Below, piece by piece: positions 7,359 through 13,669 of a DNA stretch of 21,366 nucleotides. A model generated the notes under the pieces. It did not search any database. It saw nothing but the letters and a program-made list of their open reading frames with translations, and had not been told where the DNA came from. This DNA comes from UBA5177 sp002413265. Lineage in GTDB: Bacteria; Chloroflexota; UBA5177. The stretch's first letter is position 1, and each line of letters begins with the position of its first letter. The position numbers and the translations under genes are program-made. The stretch covers positions 1-21,366 of the forward strand of contig DAIORV010000028.1 in assembly GCA_036752825.1 (NCBI GenBank). Reading direction: 5' to 3'.

Positions 7359-8344
7359 GGTCGACCTACTTGCGGTACGGGCACAGCGAAACGTGCCGGC
7401 CGGTCCGACAGCACCGCGAGCAGCTCGCTCACGGCAGTGCGTCCCATTACTGCAGCCGCCTCAGTCGTGTGCGCACCGAGGTGGGGCGTCACAATGACGT
7501 CATCGCGCTCGAGCAGAGAACTGTCCCGCGCCGGAGGCTCGTTCTGCAGAGTGTCGAGCGCAGCACCGCGGAGCTGCCCCGACTCGAGCGCCCACAGCAG
7601 ATCCTCCTCCACGATCAGCTCGCCGCGCGCAGTGTTCACGAGATACGCTCCTCTTCGCATGCGCTTCAACAGCTCGCGATTGACGATGCCGAATGACTCG
7701 GGCGTAGCCGTCAGATGGAGTGTCAAGAAATCGGCGGAAGCCACCACCTCTTCCTTAGATGTCAGTCGCACGTTTAGGGGTGCAGCGGCACTCACATCGA
7801 CGTACGGATCGTGTGCCATGACGTCGCAGCCTAACGCTGCCGCACGCTGAGCGACGGCACAGCCGATTTTCCCGAGGCCCAAAATGCCAACTGTTCTGCC
7901 ATGCAGCTCGACACCGCGCATTGACGGCCAATCACCCGCGCGTGTGGCCCGGGCGGCCTGAACGATGGAGCGGGCGAGCGCAAGCATCAAGCCAATCGTC
8001 AACTCCGCCACGGCTTCAGCGTTAGCGCCAGGAGTGTTAGTGACGACGACGCCGTGCTCAGCCGCAGCATGGAGGTCGATATTGCTCGTTCCAACGCCAT
8101 AACGAGCGATGACACGGAGACTTGGGGCAGCCGCGAAGACCGTTTCGTCGATCTCGTCGAGGCCCGCAATCAGCCCATCGATATCGCCAACTTCCCCGCT
8201 CAGTTCCTCTGCCCGCAGTGGACGGCCGTACCGGCTGTACCGAACCTCACCGACAGCAGCCTCAAGCTCGCGCCGTATCTCGGGATCGTCGACGCCAAAG
8301 GAACGAGGCGTCACAAGCACCGTCGCCTCTGCACGGGGTTTCAT
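7355..8344 (-). CDS. D-isomer-specific 2-hydroxyacid dehydrogenase (SerA/GyaR-like)
   Basis: This 329-residue NAD(P)-dependent dehydrogenase interconverts a 2-keto acid and a D-2-hydroxy acid in the cytoplasm. It shows the nucleotide motif GILGLGKIG at 153-161 with an acidic/phosphate region MAHDPY after it. The catalytic triad is R240 (NTARGEL), E269 (LQNEPP) and H288 (VTPHLGAHT), the D-3-phosphoglycerate/glyoxylate reductase pattern. It lacks the C-terminal ACT domain of long SerA proteins. The ATG at 8344 is preceded by GGAGAG at six bases; a longer reading to 8431 would add 29 residues without homology. It is the first gene of the leftward eight-gene operon. Possible substrates include phosphoglycerate, hydroxypyruvate and a sugar-derived 2-keto acid; none can be chosen from sequence. 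Confidence 0.85.
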   Translation of the reverse strand: MKPRAEATVLVTPRSFGVDDPEIRRELEAAVGEVRYSRYGRPLRAEELSGEVGDIDGLIAGLDEIDETVFAAAPSLRVIARYGVGTSNIDLHAAAEHGVVVTNTPGANAEAVAELTIGLMLALARSIVQAARATRAGDWPSMRGVELHGRTVGILGLGKIGCAVAQRAAALGCDVMAHDPYVDVSAAAPLNVRLTSKEEVVASADFLTLHLTATPESFGIVNRELLKRMRRGAYLVNTARGELIVEEDLLWALESGQLRGAALDTLQNEPPARDSSLLERDDVIVTPHLGAHTTEAAAVMGRTAVSELLAVLSDRPARFAVPVPQVGRP

Positions 8345-8670
8345 GCAGGTCTCTCCAGGGAGATAACTGTGCCTCGAGATTGCGAGCACATTCCCACTTA
8401 ACACCTCTTCGTGTCTTGGCGTCAACATCATGGGAGAGATAGCCGGCGTTATCCGAGGGATCTATGACCCCACCCGCTTCAGGGCCAGGCATGCGGCATG
8501 GTTGCCGGGTAGCGTTCCGCTGTCGGCTCGCCGTTTGGCAGCTCCTTTCAACGCCGCTAGCGGGTTCAAACCGTAGGTTGACATTCACGCTCTCTTGCCT
8601 CTGTCGGACCATGGTCCTACAGTCTGTAGTGGGACGAGAGATCTGTCCCGCATTCTGGAAGGGGGCGACG
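8345..8670. promoter_or_regulatory. Divergent intergenic control region between the two sugar operons
   Basis: These 326 bases separate the leftward eight-gene operon from the rightward rbsDK-epimerase operon, and no gene is supported within them. Rightward, a perfect -35 hexamer TTGACA lies at 8578-8583, but no good -10 follows at 16-19 bases. Leftward, a TTGACG (minus strand, 8425-8420) is the best -35 candidate, also with a poor -10. Three dyads cluster on the rbsD side: CCGCTAGCGG (8554-8563), GGACCATGGTCC (8606-8617) and CTACAG-T-CTGTAG (8617-8629). These are candidate operator sites. No regulator gene lies directly beside this region. Confidence 0.5.
8606..8629. promoter_or_regulatory. 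Two abutting palindromes upstream of rbsD (candidate operators)
   Basis: GGACCATGGTCC (8606-8617) is a perfect 12-bp palindrome. It runs directly into CTACAGTCTGTAG (8617-8629), a perfect 6-bp dyad around a single T, with one shared base. They lie about 20 bases downstream of a TTGACA box and 42 bases before the rbsD ATG. Perfect, abutting dyads in this position are typical of binding sites for dimeric repressors. Neither resembles the 15-bp operator next to the GntR gene, so another regulator would be involved. Confidence 0.45.
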
Positions 8671-9153
8671 ATGAAGCACGGGCGCATCCTCAATGCGGAG
8701 CTGAGCAAGGCAATTGCGCTTATGGGCCATGGCGATCTCTTCATGGTGTGTGACGCGGGTTTTCCCATTCCGCTCGATCGCTGGCGCATCGACCTGGCGT
8801 TGACGCACGACATGCCGGACCTGTATACCGTGCTGGATCTTGTCCTCGAAGAGCTCACGGTTGAGAAGGCGCTGTACGCGAATCTGATTCACGAGCATAA
8901 CCGACCATTGCTCGAACGGCTACAGACGACTTTCGACGGCACCGGGGCGGAGCTTGAGGCCGTATCGAACGACCGGGTGCTCGGCGAGCTCGCACACAGC
9001 GCCAAGGTCATCGTCCGAACCGGTGCTTTCAATCCCTGGGGCAATATTGGCCTCATCTGCGGCACGATACCAGACGAATGGTTCGCCATACCGGGCACGG
9101 TTATGCCGGAGTCGTACCAGCAGAGGCGCGCTCGGATGAGGCATCGATCGTGA
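8671..9153 (+). CDS. rbsD: D-ribose pyranase (RbsD/FucU family mutarotase) with C-terminal extension
   Basis: RbsD speeds the interchange of pyranose and furanose sugar forms so that the sugar kinase receives its preferred form. The N-terminus is close to E. coli RbsD: MKHGRILNAEL, then MGHGD with H20 and VCDAGFPIP with D28, at the same numbering as the known active-site pair. The RbsD segment SPYANI appears as NPWGNI near residue 126, a Tyr to Trp change. The protein is 160 residues; the family is about 131-139. The extra ~25 residues after GLICGT are Arg-rich at the end (RRARMRHRS). The start is ATG 8671, preceded by GAAGGGGG. It overlaps the next gene by four bases (GTGA). FucU-type activity on another sugar is possible. 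Confidence 0.85.
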   Translation: MKHGRILNAELSKAIALMGHGDLFMVCDAGFPIPLDRWRIDLALTHDMPDLYTVLDLVLEELTVEKALYANLIHEHNRPLLERLQTTFDGTGAELEAVSNDRVLGELAHSAKVIVRTGAFNPWGNIGLICGTIPDEWFAIPGTVMPESYQQRRARMRHRS

Positions 9154-10085
9154 AGAATCAGCCTCGCATCTTTGTCATCGGCAGCTACATGCACGCATTT
9201 GTCATCCACGCTCCGCGCCTTCCCCGCGAGGGTGAGACCGTATTTGGCACCGATTCAGAGATCGGGCCGGGAGGCAAGGGGTCGAATCAGGCTGTGGCGG
9301 CGGCGCGATTGGGCGCCAAGGTTGAGATTCTTGCGTGCGTCGGCCACGACCCACTAGGAGACGAAGCCCGGTCCCTCTGGAGTGAGGAGCGCTTGGAGGA
9401 TCGCTGGGTCTTCCGGGACGAACAGGACCGTCCAACCGGCATGGCGTTCATCATGGTCGACGAAAGGGGTCAGAACCGCATCATCGTGACGCCGGGAGCG
9501 AACGACGCCCTTACCGCTCGCTCGGCAGATGAGGCAGAAGAGGCGATCGCAAACGCGGATGTGCTCGTCGCTCAATTCGAGTCACCGGTCGCCGTCGTGG
9601 AGCGAGCGCTGGAGCTGGCGCGCAAGCACGGGGTTCGGACCATTCTCAACCCCGCGCCCGCCCGCGAGATACCAGATTCGCTGCTTGCTCTTGTAGATAT
9701 CATCACGCCGAACGAGGCGGAGGTGCAGAGCCTCACAGGGCGCCCAAGCGAAGACGACCCGGAGACCTTGGCACGGGCGCTGCGGCTGCGCGGACCGAAA
9801 ACCGTCGTCATCACGATGGGTGAGGCGGGCGCCTACGTGCTCGACGATGTCTGTGGGCGGATCGTTCCCGGGGTGCAGGTGAGCGTCCACGATACCACCG
9901 GAGCCGGCGATGCCTTCACCGGCGCTCTTGCCGTTGCACTGGGGCGCGGCCTCGACATAGACCATGCTGTCCGCTTCGCCAATCTCGGCGGCGCCTTCTG
10001 CGTCACTCGTCACGGCGTGGTTCCGGGCCTTGGACGCGAGGAGGAGCTTCTCGCTCTACGCGACCGTACAGAAAGCACCGAGTAG
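9150..10085 (+). CDS. rbsK: Ribokinase-family sugar kinase (PfkB fold)
   Basis: This 311-residue PfkB-type kinase phosphorylates a pentose or ketohexose with ATP. It carries the first PfkB signature region GPGGKGSNQAVAAARLGA (from residue ~39) and the second, DTTGAGDAFTGAL, with the catalytic Asp at 254, matching D255 of E. coli RbsK. NPAP and TPNEAEV in the middle are also typical of ribokinases. The GTG at 9150 was chosen because it overlaps the RbsD stop as GTGA and opens directly onto IFVIGSYM, the first beta strand. A longer reading would add 24 residues lying within rbsD. Together with RbsD and the epimerase downstream it forms a three-gene unit. D-ribose is the default substrate; D-psicose/allulose or another ketose is possible given the third gene. 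Confidence 0.85.
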   Translation: MKNQPRIFVIGSYMHAFVIHAPRLPREGETVFGTDSEIGPGGKGSNQAVAAARLGAKVEILACVGHDPLGDEARSLWSEERLEDRWVFRDEQDRPTGMAFIMVDERGQNRIIVTPGANDALTARSADEAEEAIANADVLVAQFESPVAVVERALELARKHGVRTILNPAPAREIPDSLLALVDIITPNEAEVQSLTGRPSEDDPETLARALRLRGPKTVVITMGEAGAYVLDDVCGRIVPGVQVSVHDTTGAGDAFTGALAVALGRGLDIDHAVRFANLGGAFCVTRHGVVPGLGREEELLALRDRTESTE

Positions 10086-10104
10086 ACGCTTAGGAAGGCA
10101 ACTC

Positions 10105-10956
10105 ATGCAACTGGGTATTCACGCGATGGCATGGACGCCACACTGGAGCAATGATTCTCTCCCGCTCATCGATCGCGTCGCCTCGCTCGGGTTGGATTTC
10201 ATCGAGATTCCGTTGATGGGCATCGATGATGTCGATCCGCGTGCAATTCGCACGCGTCTGGCTGGTGCCGGTATCGGGGTCGTCACAAGCACTGTCCTCA
10301 GCGACGCCACCGATATCACCTCACCCGATCAAGACGTGCAACAGGAAGGAGTGGCGTACCTGCAGCGATGCATCGACGTGACTGCAGACATGGGCGCACC
10401 ACAGTTTTCCGGCGTCATCTACTGCAGCCACGGAAAGCGACCTCCCGAACGGCCAGGCCGCGAGGACTGGGAGCGCTCCGCCACCTGTCTAGCTCAGGTC
10501 GCCAAGCATGCTCAGAGCGCAGGCATCATCGTGGGGCTCGAGCCTGTCAATCGTTATGAGAGTCCGCTGATCAATACGTGCGCGCAGGCGATGGAGCTTG
10601 CGAATATGGTAGGAGCGCCGAATCTCAAGGTGCACCTGGACACCTATCACATGAACATCGAGGAAAAGGACTGGCAGGACCCAATCCTCGCTGCCGGCGA
10701 TCGGCTCTGTCATCTCCATCTCTGTGAGAACGATCGAGGCATTCCGGGGACCGGCCTCGTCGACTGGGAGGCGCTGTTTAGGGGCCTGCACCAGATCCAG
10801 TACGGAGGATACGCCGGGCTCGAAAGCTTCGTCGACGTTTCAGGTGATATGGTCGCCGGCACTGCTGTGTGGCGGGATCTCGCGCCAAGCGGCGACGTGC
10901 TCGTCCGTGATGGGATGAACTTTTTGCGCGACCTGATGCGACGGCACTCCTTGTAG
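10105..10956 (+). CDS. D-tagatose/D-psicose 3-epimerase-family protein
   Basis: This is a TIM-barrel sugar epimerase of the xylose-isomerase-like superfamily (283 residues). The residues known in Pseudomonas cichorii D-tagatose 3-epimerase (recalled: E152, E158, D185, H188, H211, R217, E246) all recur with one constant offset of six: E146 (VGLEPVNRYE), E152, D179 (HLDTYH), H182, H205 (HLHLCEND), R211 and E240 (GLESF). That includes the two catalytic glutamates, the metal site and the contacts to the top of the substrate. It therefore probably epimerises C3 of a ketose (for example psicose/fructose, tagatose/sorbose or ribulose/xylulose), using Mn2+ or Co2+. The ATG at 10105 follows AGGAAGG at six bases, 19 bases after rbsK, so it belongs to that operon. 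The precise sugar is not determined. Confidence 0.85.
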   Translation: MQLGIHAMAWTPHWSNDSLPLIDRVASLGLDFIEIPLMGIDDVDPRAIRTRLAGAGIGVVTSTVLSDATDITSPDQDVQQEGVAYLQRCIDVTADMGAPQFSGVIYCSHGKRPPERPGREDWERSATCLAQVAKHAQSAGIIVGLEPVNRYESPLINTCAQAMELANMVGAPNLKVHLDTYHMNIEEKDWQDPILAAGDRLCHLHLCENDRGIPGTGLVDWEALFRGLHQIQYGGYAGLESFVDVSGDMVAGTAVWRDLAPSGDVLVRDGMNFLRDLMRRHSL

Positions 10957-11007
10957 GAGCGGATAAGGGCAGCACAGCGTCCAGTGCTTCGCCGGCGCCC
11001 AGTCTTG

Positions 11008-11787
11008 CTACGACGAGAGGAGCGGAGTCGAAAGGGTGTCGTCTACCGCCAGAATCTCAATTTCGATCTTGCTGCGGTCACTGCGATGCCAGGCTTCGTA
11101 GTACTCGACCGGCCTACCATCATCCAGATAGCCAACGCTTTCGATCTTCAATAGAGGTTCTCCCTTGCCCACGCCAAGCAAAGTCGTCATGGGTGACCGC
11201 GCCGCAACCGCCTCCACTGTGCGAGTGGCAGTGTTCACTCCTAGTCCACACTGTTCCTGGAGGGCCACATACAGGGACCCGCCGGCCAGGTCGGCTTGGG
11301 CGAGGGTTGGACAGAGATACTCGGGGATGTACGTCTGAACGAACAGCAACACTGCGCCATCAACGGAACGCAGACGATCGATCTTGATCGTGTGCTGATG
11401 CTCGTCAAGCTGGAGAGCCTGGCGGACGTACGGTGACGGCAGAACTACAGTTTGCTCGAGCACGCGCGAGCTGACAGTATAGCCCTGGCTGGTCATGTCC
11501 TGATGAAAGCCGTGGGTCCGTTGAATGAAATGCTCTTCGATCTTACGAGGCACGACGAACGTCCCTTTTCCCTTGACGCGGTACAGCAGGCCATGTGCGA
11601 CCAACTCGCCCAGGGCCTGGCGCACGACCGTGCGGCTCACTCCGTACATCGCACACAGCTCGTGCTCGGATGGCAACGGCACATTGGGCGCCCAGGTCCC
11701 TGCCCCAATGGCTTCTTGCAGAACTTGAATGAGCTGGTAATAGTATGGAATAGGGACGTCACGCCGAATCCGCGGCTGCGTTGTCAT
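11008..11787 (-). CDS. GntR-family transcriptional regulator, HutC/FarR subfamily
   Basis: This 259-residue regulator has an N-terminal winged helix (about 12-80) with the GntR pattern LPSEHELCAMYGVSRTVVRQAL, the wing YRVKGKGTFV, and a C-terminal UTRA effector domain (about 95-250) that in this subfamily binds a small sugar or amino-acid-derived ligand. It is divergent from the ABC importer operon and most likely represses it and itself. The two GTnATTAC-type sites between the genes fit its DNA-binding family. The ATG at 11787 lies 13 bases after AGGAG, rather far; an ACG two codons upstream (11793-11791) lies at the usual seven. A longer reading to 11904 would cross its own operator and is unlikely. 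It is convergent with the epimerase gene, 51 bases away. Confidence 0.88.
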   Translation of the reverse strand: MTTQPRIRRDVPIPYYYQLIQVLQEAIGAGTWAPNVPLPSEHELCAMYGVSRTVVRQALGELVAHGLLYRVKGKGTFVVPRKIEEHFIQRTHGFHQDMTSQGYTVSSRVLEQTVVLPSPYVRQALQLDEHQHTIKIDRLRSVDGAVLLFVQTYIPEYLCPTLAQADLAGGSLYVALQEQCGLGVNTATRTVEAVAARSPMTTLLGVGKGEPLLKIESVGYLDDGRPVEYYEAWHRSDRSKIEIEILAVDDTLSTPLLSS

Positions 11788-11802
11788 GTGCGTGTATCGT
11801 CT

Positions 11803-11817
11803 CCTGTTATTACAAGC
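11803..11817 (+). promoter_or_regulatory. Candidate GntR operator, site 1 (regulator side)
   Basis: CCTGTTATTACAAGC, a near-dyad 16 bases upstream of the regulator's ATG. Its 15-bp sequence matches the reverse complement of site 2 with a single change (consensus CCTGTWATTACAAGC). It fits the GT...AC half-site layout usual for GntR-family operators. It would lie in the leader of the regulator's mRNA, consistent with autoregulation by blocking transcription. Confidence 0.65.
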
Positions 11818-11839
11818 AGACATATGAGTCGACCAGCAT

Positions 11840-11870
11840 ACGATACAACGAGAGTTAGCCCCCTGGTCAA
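11840..11870 (-). promoter_or_regulatory. Candidate promoter for the GntR gene
   Basis: On the minus strand, TTGACC (11870-11865) is followed after 19 bases by TATCGT (11845-11840), a weak sigma70-like pair. The start of transcription would fall near 11833, leaving about 45 bases of leader containing operator site 1. The long spacer and imperfect -10 make this tentative. Confidence 0.35.
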
Positions 11871-11897
11871 GGTCGATCGATGGGCTAAGCCAACGCG

Positions 11898-11927
11898 TTG
11901 ACACCGCGGAAAGTCCGCTGCTATATT
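11898..11927 (+). promoter_or_regulatory. Sigma70-type promoter for the ABC importer operon
   Basis: A perfect TTGACA (11898-11903), an 18-base spacer and TATATT (11922-11927) form the best promoter in the window. Transcription would start near 11934, giving a leader of about 190 bases before the binding-protein ATG. The spacer holds a short dyad, GCGGA-AAG-TCCGC (11906-11918), which may be a second regulator site. Operator site 2 begins about 18 bases after the predicted start, so bound repressor would act as a roadblock. Confidence 0.7.
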
Positions 11928-11945
11928 GGCATCACTCGAATTGGC

Positions 11946-12038
11946 CTGTAGGCTTGTAATTACAGGCAGGTCGGCTGTGTCGTGTGGCTGTGGCCGGTCA
12001 GGGCACGACACTCCCGAGCGGCGCGGAGCAGCCTACAG
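11946..12038 (+). promoter_or_regulatory. Structured leader upstream of the solute-binding-protein gene
   Basis: CTGTAGGCT (11946-11954) pairs perfectly with AGCCTACAG (12030-12038), closing a 75-base loop. Inside it TGTCGTG (11978-11984) pairs with CACGACA (12004-12010). These two nested helices fold the middle of the long 5' leader while leaving the ribosome binding site free. No known riboswitch consensus was recognised. The outer 5' arm overlaps operator site 2, so part of the symmetry may serve DNA binding instead. Confidence 0.4.
11952..11966 (-). promoter_or_regulatory. Candidate GntR operator, site 2 (importer side)
   Basis: On the plus strand the site reads GCTTGTAATTACAGG, whose reverse complement differs from site 1 at one base. 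The 10-bp core TGTAATTACA is a perfect palindrome. It is flanked by an extra CCTGTA...TACAGG dyad (11945-11966). The site lies just downstream of the predicted transcription start of the importer operon, the usual place for repression. Confidence 0.7.
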
Positions 12039-12123
12039 AATGAGGGACAGTGAGTGAAGGAGGCACGCACAGCGGCAGAGCATACGCGAACCGAATTGAT
12101 TCGTTGAGAGGAGAATCAGCGCC

Positions 12124-13614
12124 ATGATGAAGCGACGTGAATTCCTTGAGCGCATGGCTGCAATGGGTGTTGGAGCCATGGCCGCAGGGTCCGGGTTAAC
12201 GCTTCTCGACCCAGAAAACATCGCGTTTGCCTCCAAAGAGCATGCCGGAGAAACGCTAACGGTCATCACCCAGAGCGGGCCGCCGATCGCAAGTGCCGTG
12301 CAGGCTTCCGCCGCGCCCTTCAAGCGGCTGACGGGCGCTAGTGTCAAGCTGATCACGGCCCCGTTCGGCGAACTCTACACTAAGACTATTGCGAACTTTG
12401 TGACCGGAGGCAGCGCCTACGATGTCGTTCTCGGCGCCTCGACCTGGCTTGGTGACTACAATCCCTACGTCGTCGACCTCACCTCGAGGATTCACAAGGA
12501 TCCGTCGATCCACTGGAACGATGTCATCTATCAGCGGAACGGTCAGTGGGCCGGCAGGCAGATCGCCATGCCCGTCGATGGCGATAACCAGCTGATGTAC
12601 TATCGCCGGGACATCATGAACAACAAGAGCCTGGGCAAGGATTTCCAGAAGAAGATGGGTCACCCTCTGCGGCCTCCGCAGACGTGGGACGAGTTCATGA
12701 ACATTGCTCGTTTCTTCGGCGACGGCAAGCACGGAGTCCGCGGCGTGGTGGAGGCATACAGGCACGGGGGCCAGGCGTTCTGGTACTACATGTCTAACTG
12801 TGTTGCCTGGTGCAATGTCCCCGGAGAGAAGGGGGGGCTGTTTTTCAATCCCAGCAACCTGAAGCCGCTCGTCAATAATCCAGGCCACGTCAAGGGCATG
12901 GAGAACTATGCTGAGGCGCTCAAGTACGGGCCGCCTGGCATGATCAACTTCGATAGCAACGAAGTACGTCAGCGCTTTGCGCACGGAGAGGCCGTGCTCG
13001 GCATCGACTGGGACGACACGCCGATCATCGGAGAGCTCCAGACGGGCACCAAGGTCAAGGGCAAGATCGGCTCCGCTCTGCTTCCTGGAACCCATCGGGT
13101 CTGGAATTACCGGACGGGCAAGTGGCAGACCATGAGCAAATTGAACCGTCCGGCGTGGCTCGCATTTGGTGGGTGGTGTGGCGTCATCTCCAAGAAGGCC
13201 CATAACATCCCCCTGGCATATAAGTACCTCTCCTTCGTGGCGAGCCCCGCCTTCAGCTTGAAGATGGTGACGCTCGAGAACAGCGGCATGAATCCCTACC
13301 GCCTCTCGCATTTCAACAACGTCGCTGCATGGACGAAGGCTGGGTATCCGGAGCCGGACCTGGGTCTCTATCTGGCCGCGATGCGGAAGAGCGATCTGGA
13401 TCCCAACGCCGTACAGGATATGCGCCTCCCCGGTGCTGCTGGCTTCCAGGATGCCACCGAGGTGGCGGCGCAGAAGGTCGCGTCGGGACAGAGCAGCGCG
13501 AAATCCGCGCTCGACGATCTGGCAAATCAGTGGAATACCACCAACCAGCAGAAAGGTATGGCAAAGCAGCTCAAGGCATATCGCGCTTCCCTCAATCTTG
13601 GTGCAACGAAGTAA
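12124..13614 (+). CDS. ABC importer extracellular solute-binding protein, Tat-exported
   Basis: This 496-residue periplasmic or surface-bound sugar-binding protein belongs to the family-1 solute-binding type. The N-terminus carries a twin-arginine motif (KRREFLERM, residues 3-11) and a hydrophobic core (MGVGAMAAGSGLTLL), with a likely signal cleavage after AFA near residue 36. It therefore leaves the cell folded through the Tat pathway. There is no lipobox cysteine, so how it is anchored is unclear. The mature part begins ETLTVITQSGPP and contains typical binding-protein stretches (YDVVLGAST, IAMPVDGDNQLMYYRRDI, PQTWDEF, and FAHGEAVLGIDW). The ATG at 12124 follows GAGAGGAGAA; an ATG one codon later is an equal alternative. 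It is the first gene of a three-gene importer operon, next to the GntR gene. The substrate is unknown; a sugar or oligosaccharide is likely. Confidence 0.88.
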   Translation: MMKRREFLERMAAMGVGAMAAGSGLTLLDPENIAFASKEHAGETLTVITQSGPPIASAVQASAAPFKRLTGASVKLITAPFGELYTKTIANFVTGGSAYDVVLGASTWLGDYNPYVVDLTSRIHKDPSIHWNDVIYQRNGQWAGRQIAMPVDGDNQLMYYRRDIMNNKSLGKDFQKKMGHPLRPPQTWDEFMNIARFFGDGKHGVRGVVEAYRHGGQAFWYYMSNCVAWCNVPGEKGGLFFNPSNLKPLVNNPGHVKGMENYAEALKYGPPGMINFDSNEVRQRFAHGEAVLGIDWDDTPIIGELQTGTKVKGKIGSALLPGTHRVWNYRTGKWQTMSKLNRPAWLAFGGWCGVISKKAHNIPLAYKYLSFVASPAFSLKMVTLENSGMNPYRLSHFNNVAAWTKAGYPEPDLGLYLAAMRKSDLDPNAVQDMRLPGAAGFQDATEVAAQKVASGQSSAKSALDDLANQWNTTNQQKGMAKQLKAYRASLNLGATK

Positions 13615-13669
13615 CATGCGGTAGGGTCAGAGGGCAAGCTTCTCAATCACCTCTACGGGAGGCACCGCC

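Noticed and set aside
8344..8431. Upstream extension of the 2-hydroxyacid dehydrogenase
   Set aside because: The ATG at 8344 has a good GGAGAG at six bases, and the family N-terminus begins there.
8464..8670. Upstream extension of rbsD by 69 residues
   Set aside because: It crosses the palindromes and the -35 box, while ATG 8671 gives exact RbsD numbering (H20, D28) and has a purine-rich ribosome binding site.
9964..10104. Upstream extension of the epimerase gene into rbsK
   Set aside because: The TIM-barrel begins at MQLGIHAM with AGGAAGG six bases upstream; the extra residues are an out-of-frame reading of rbsK.
11788..11904. Upstream extension of the GntR regulator by 39 residues
   Set aside because: It would run through the candidate operator and precede the normal winged-helix start; no ribosome binding site supports it.
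12256..13617. Long open frame of about 453 codons on the minus strand, opposite the binding-protein gene
   Set aside because: It is a mirror of the strongly recognisable Tat-exported binding protein; the translation has no family resemblance and no ribosome binding site.
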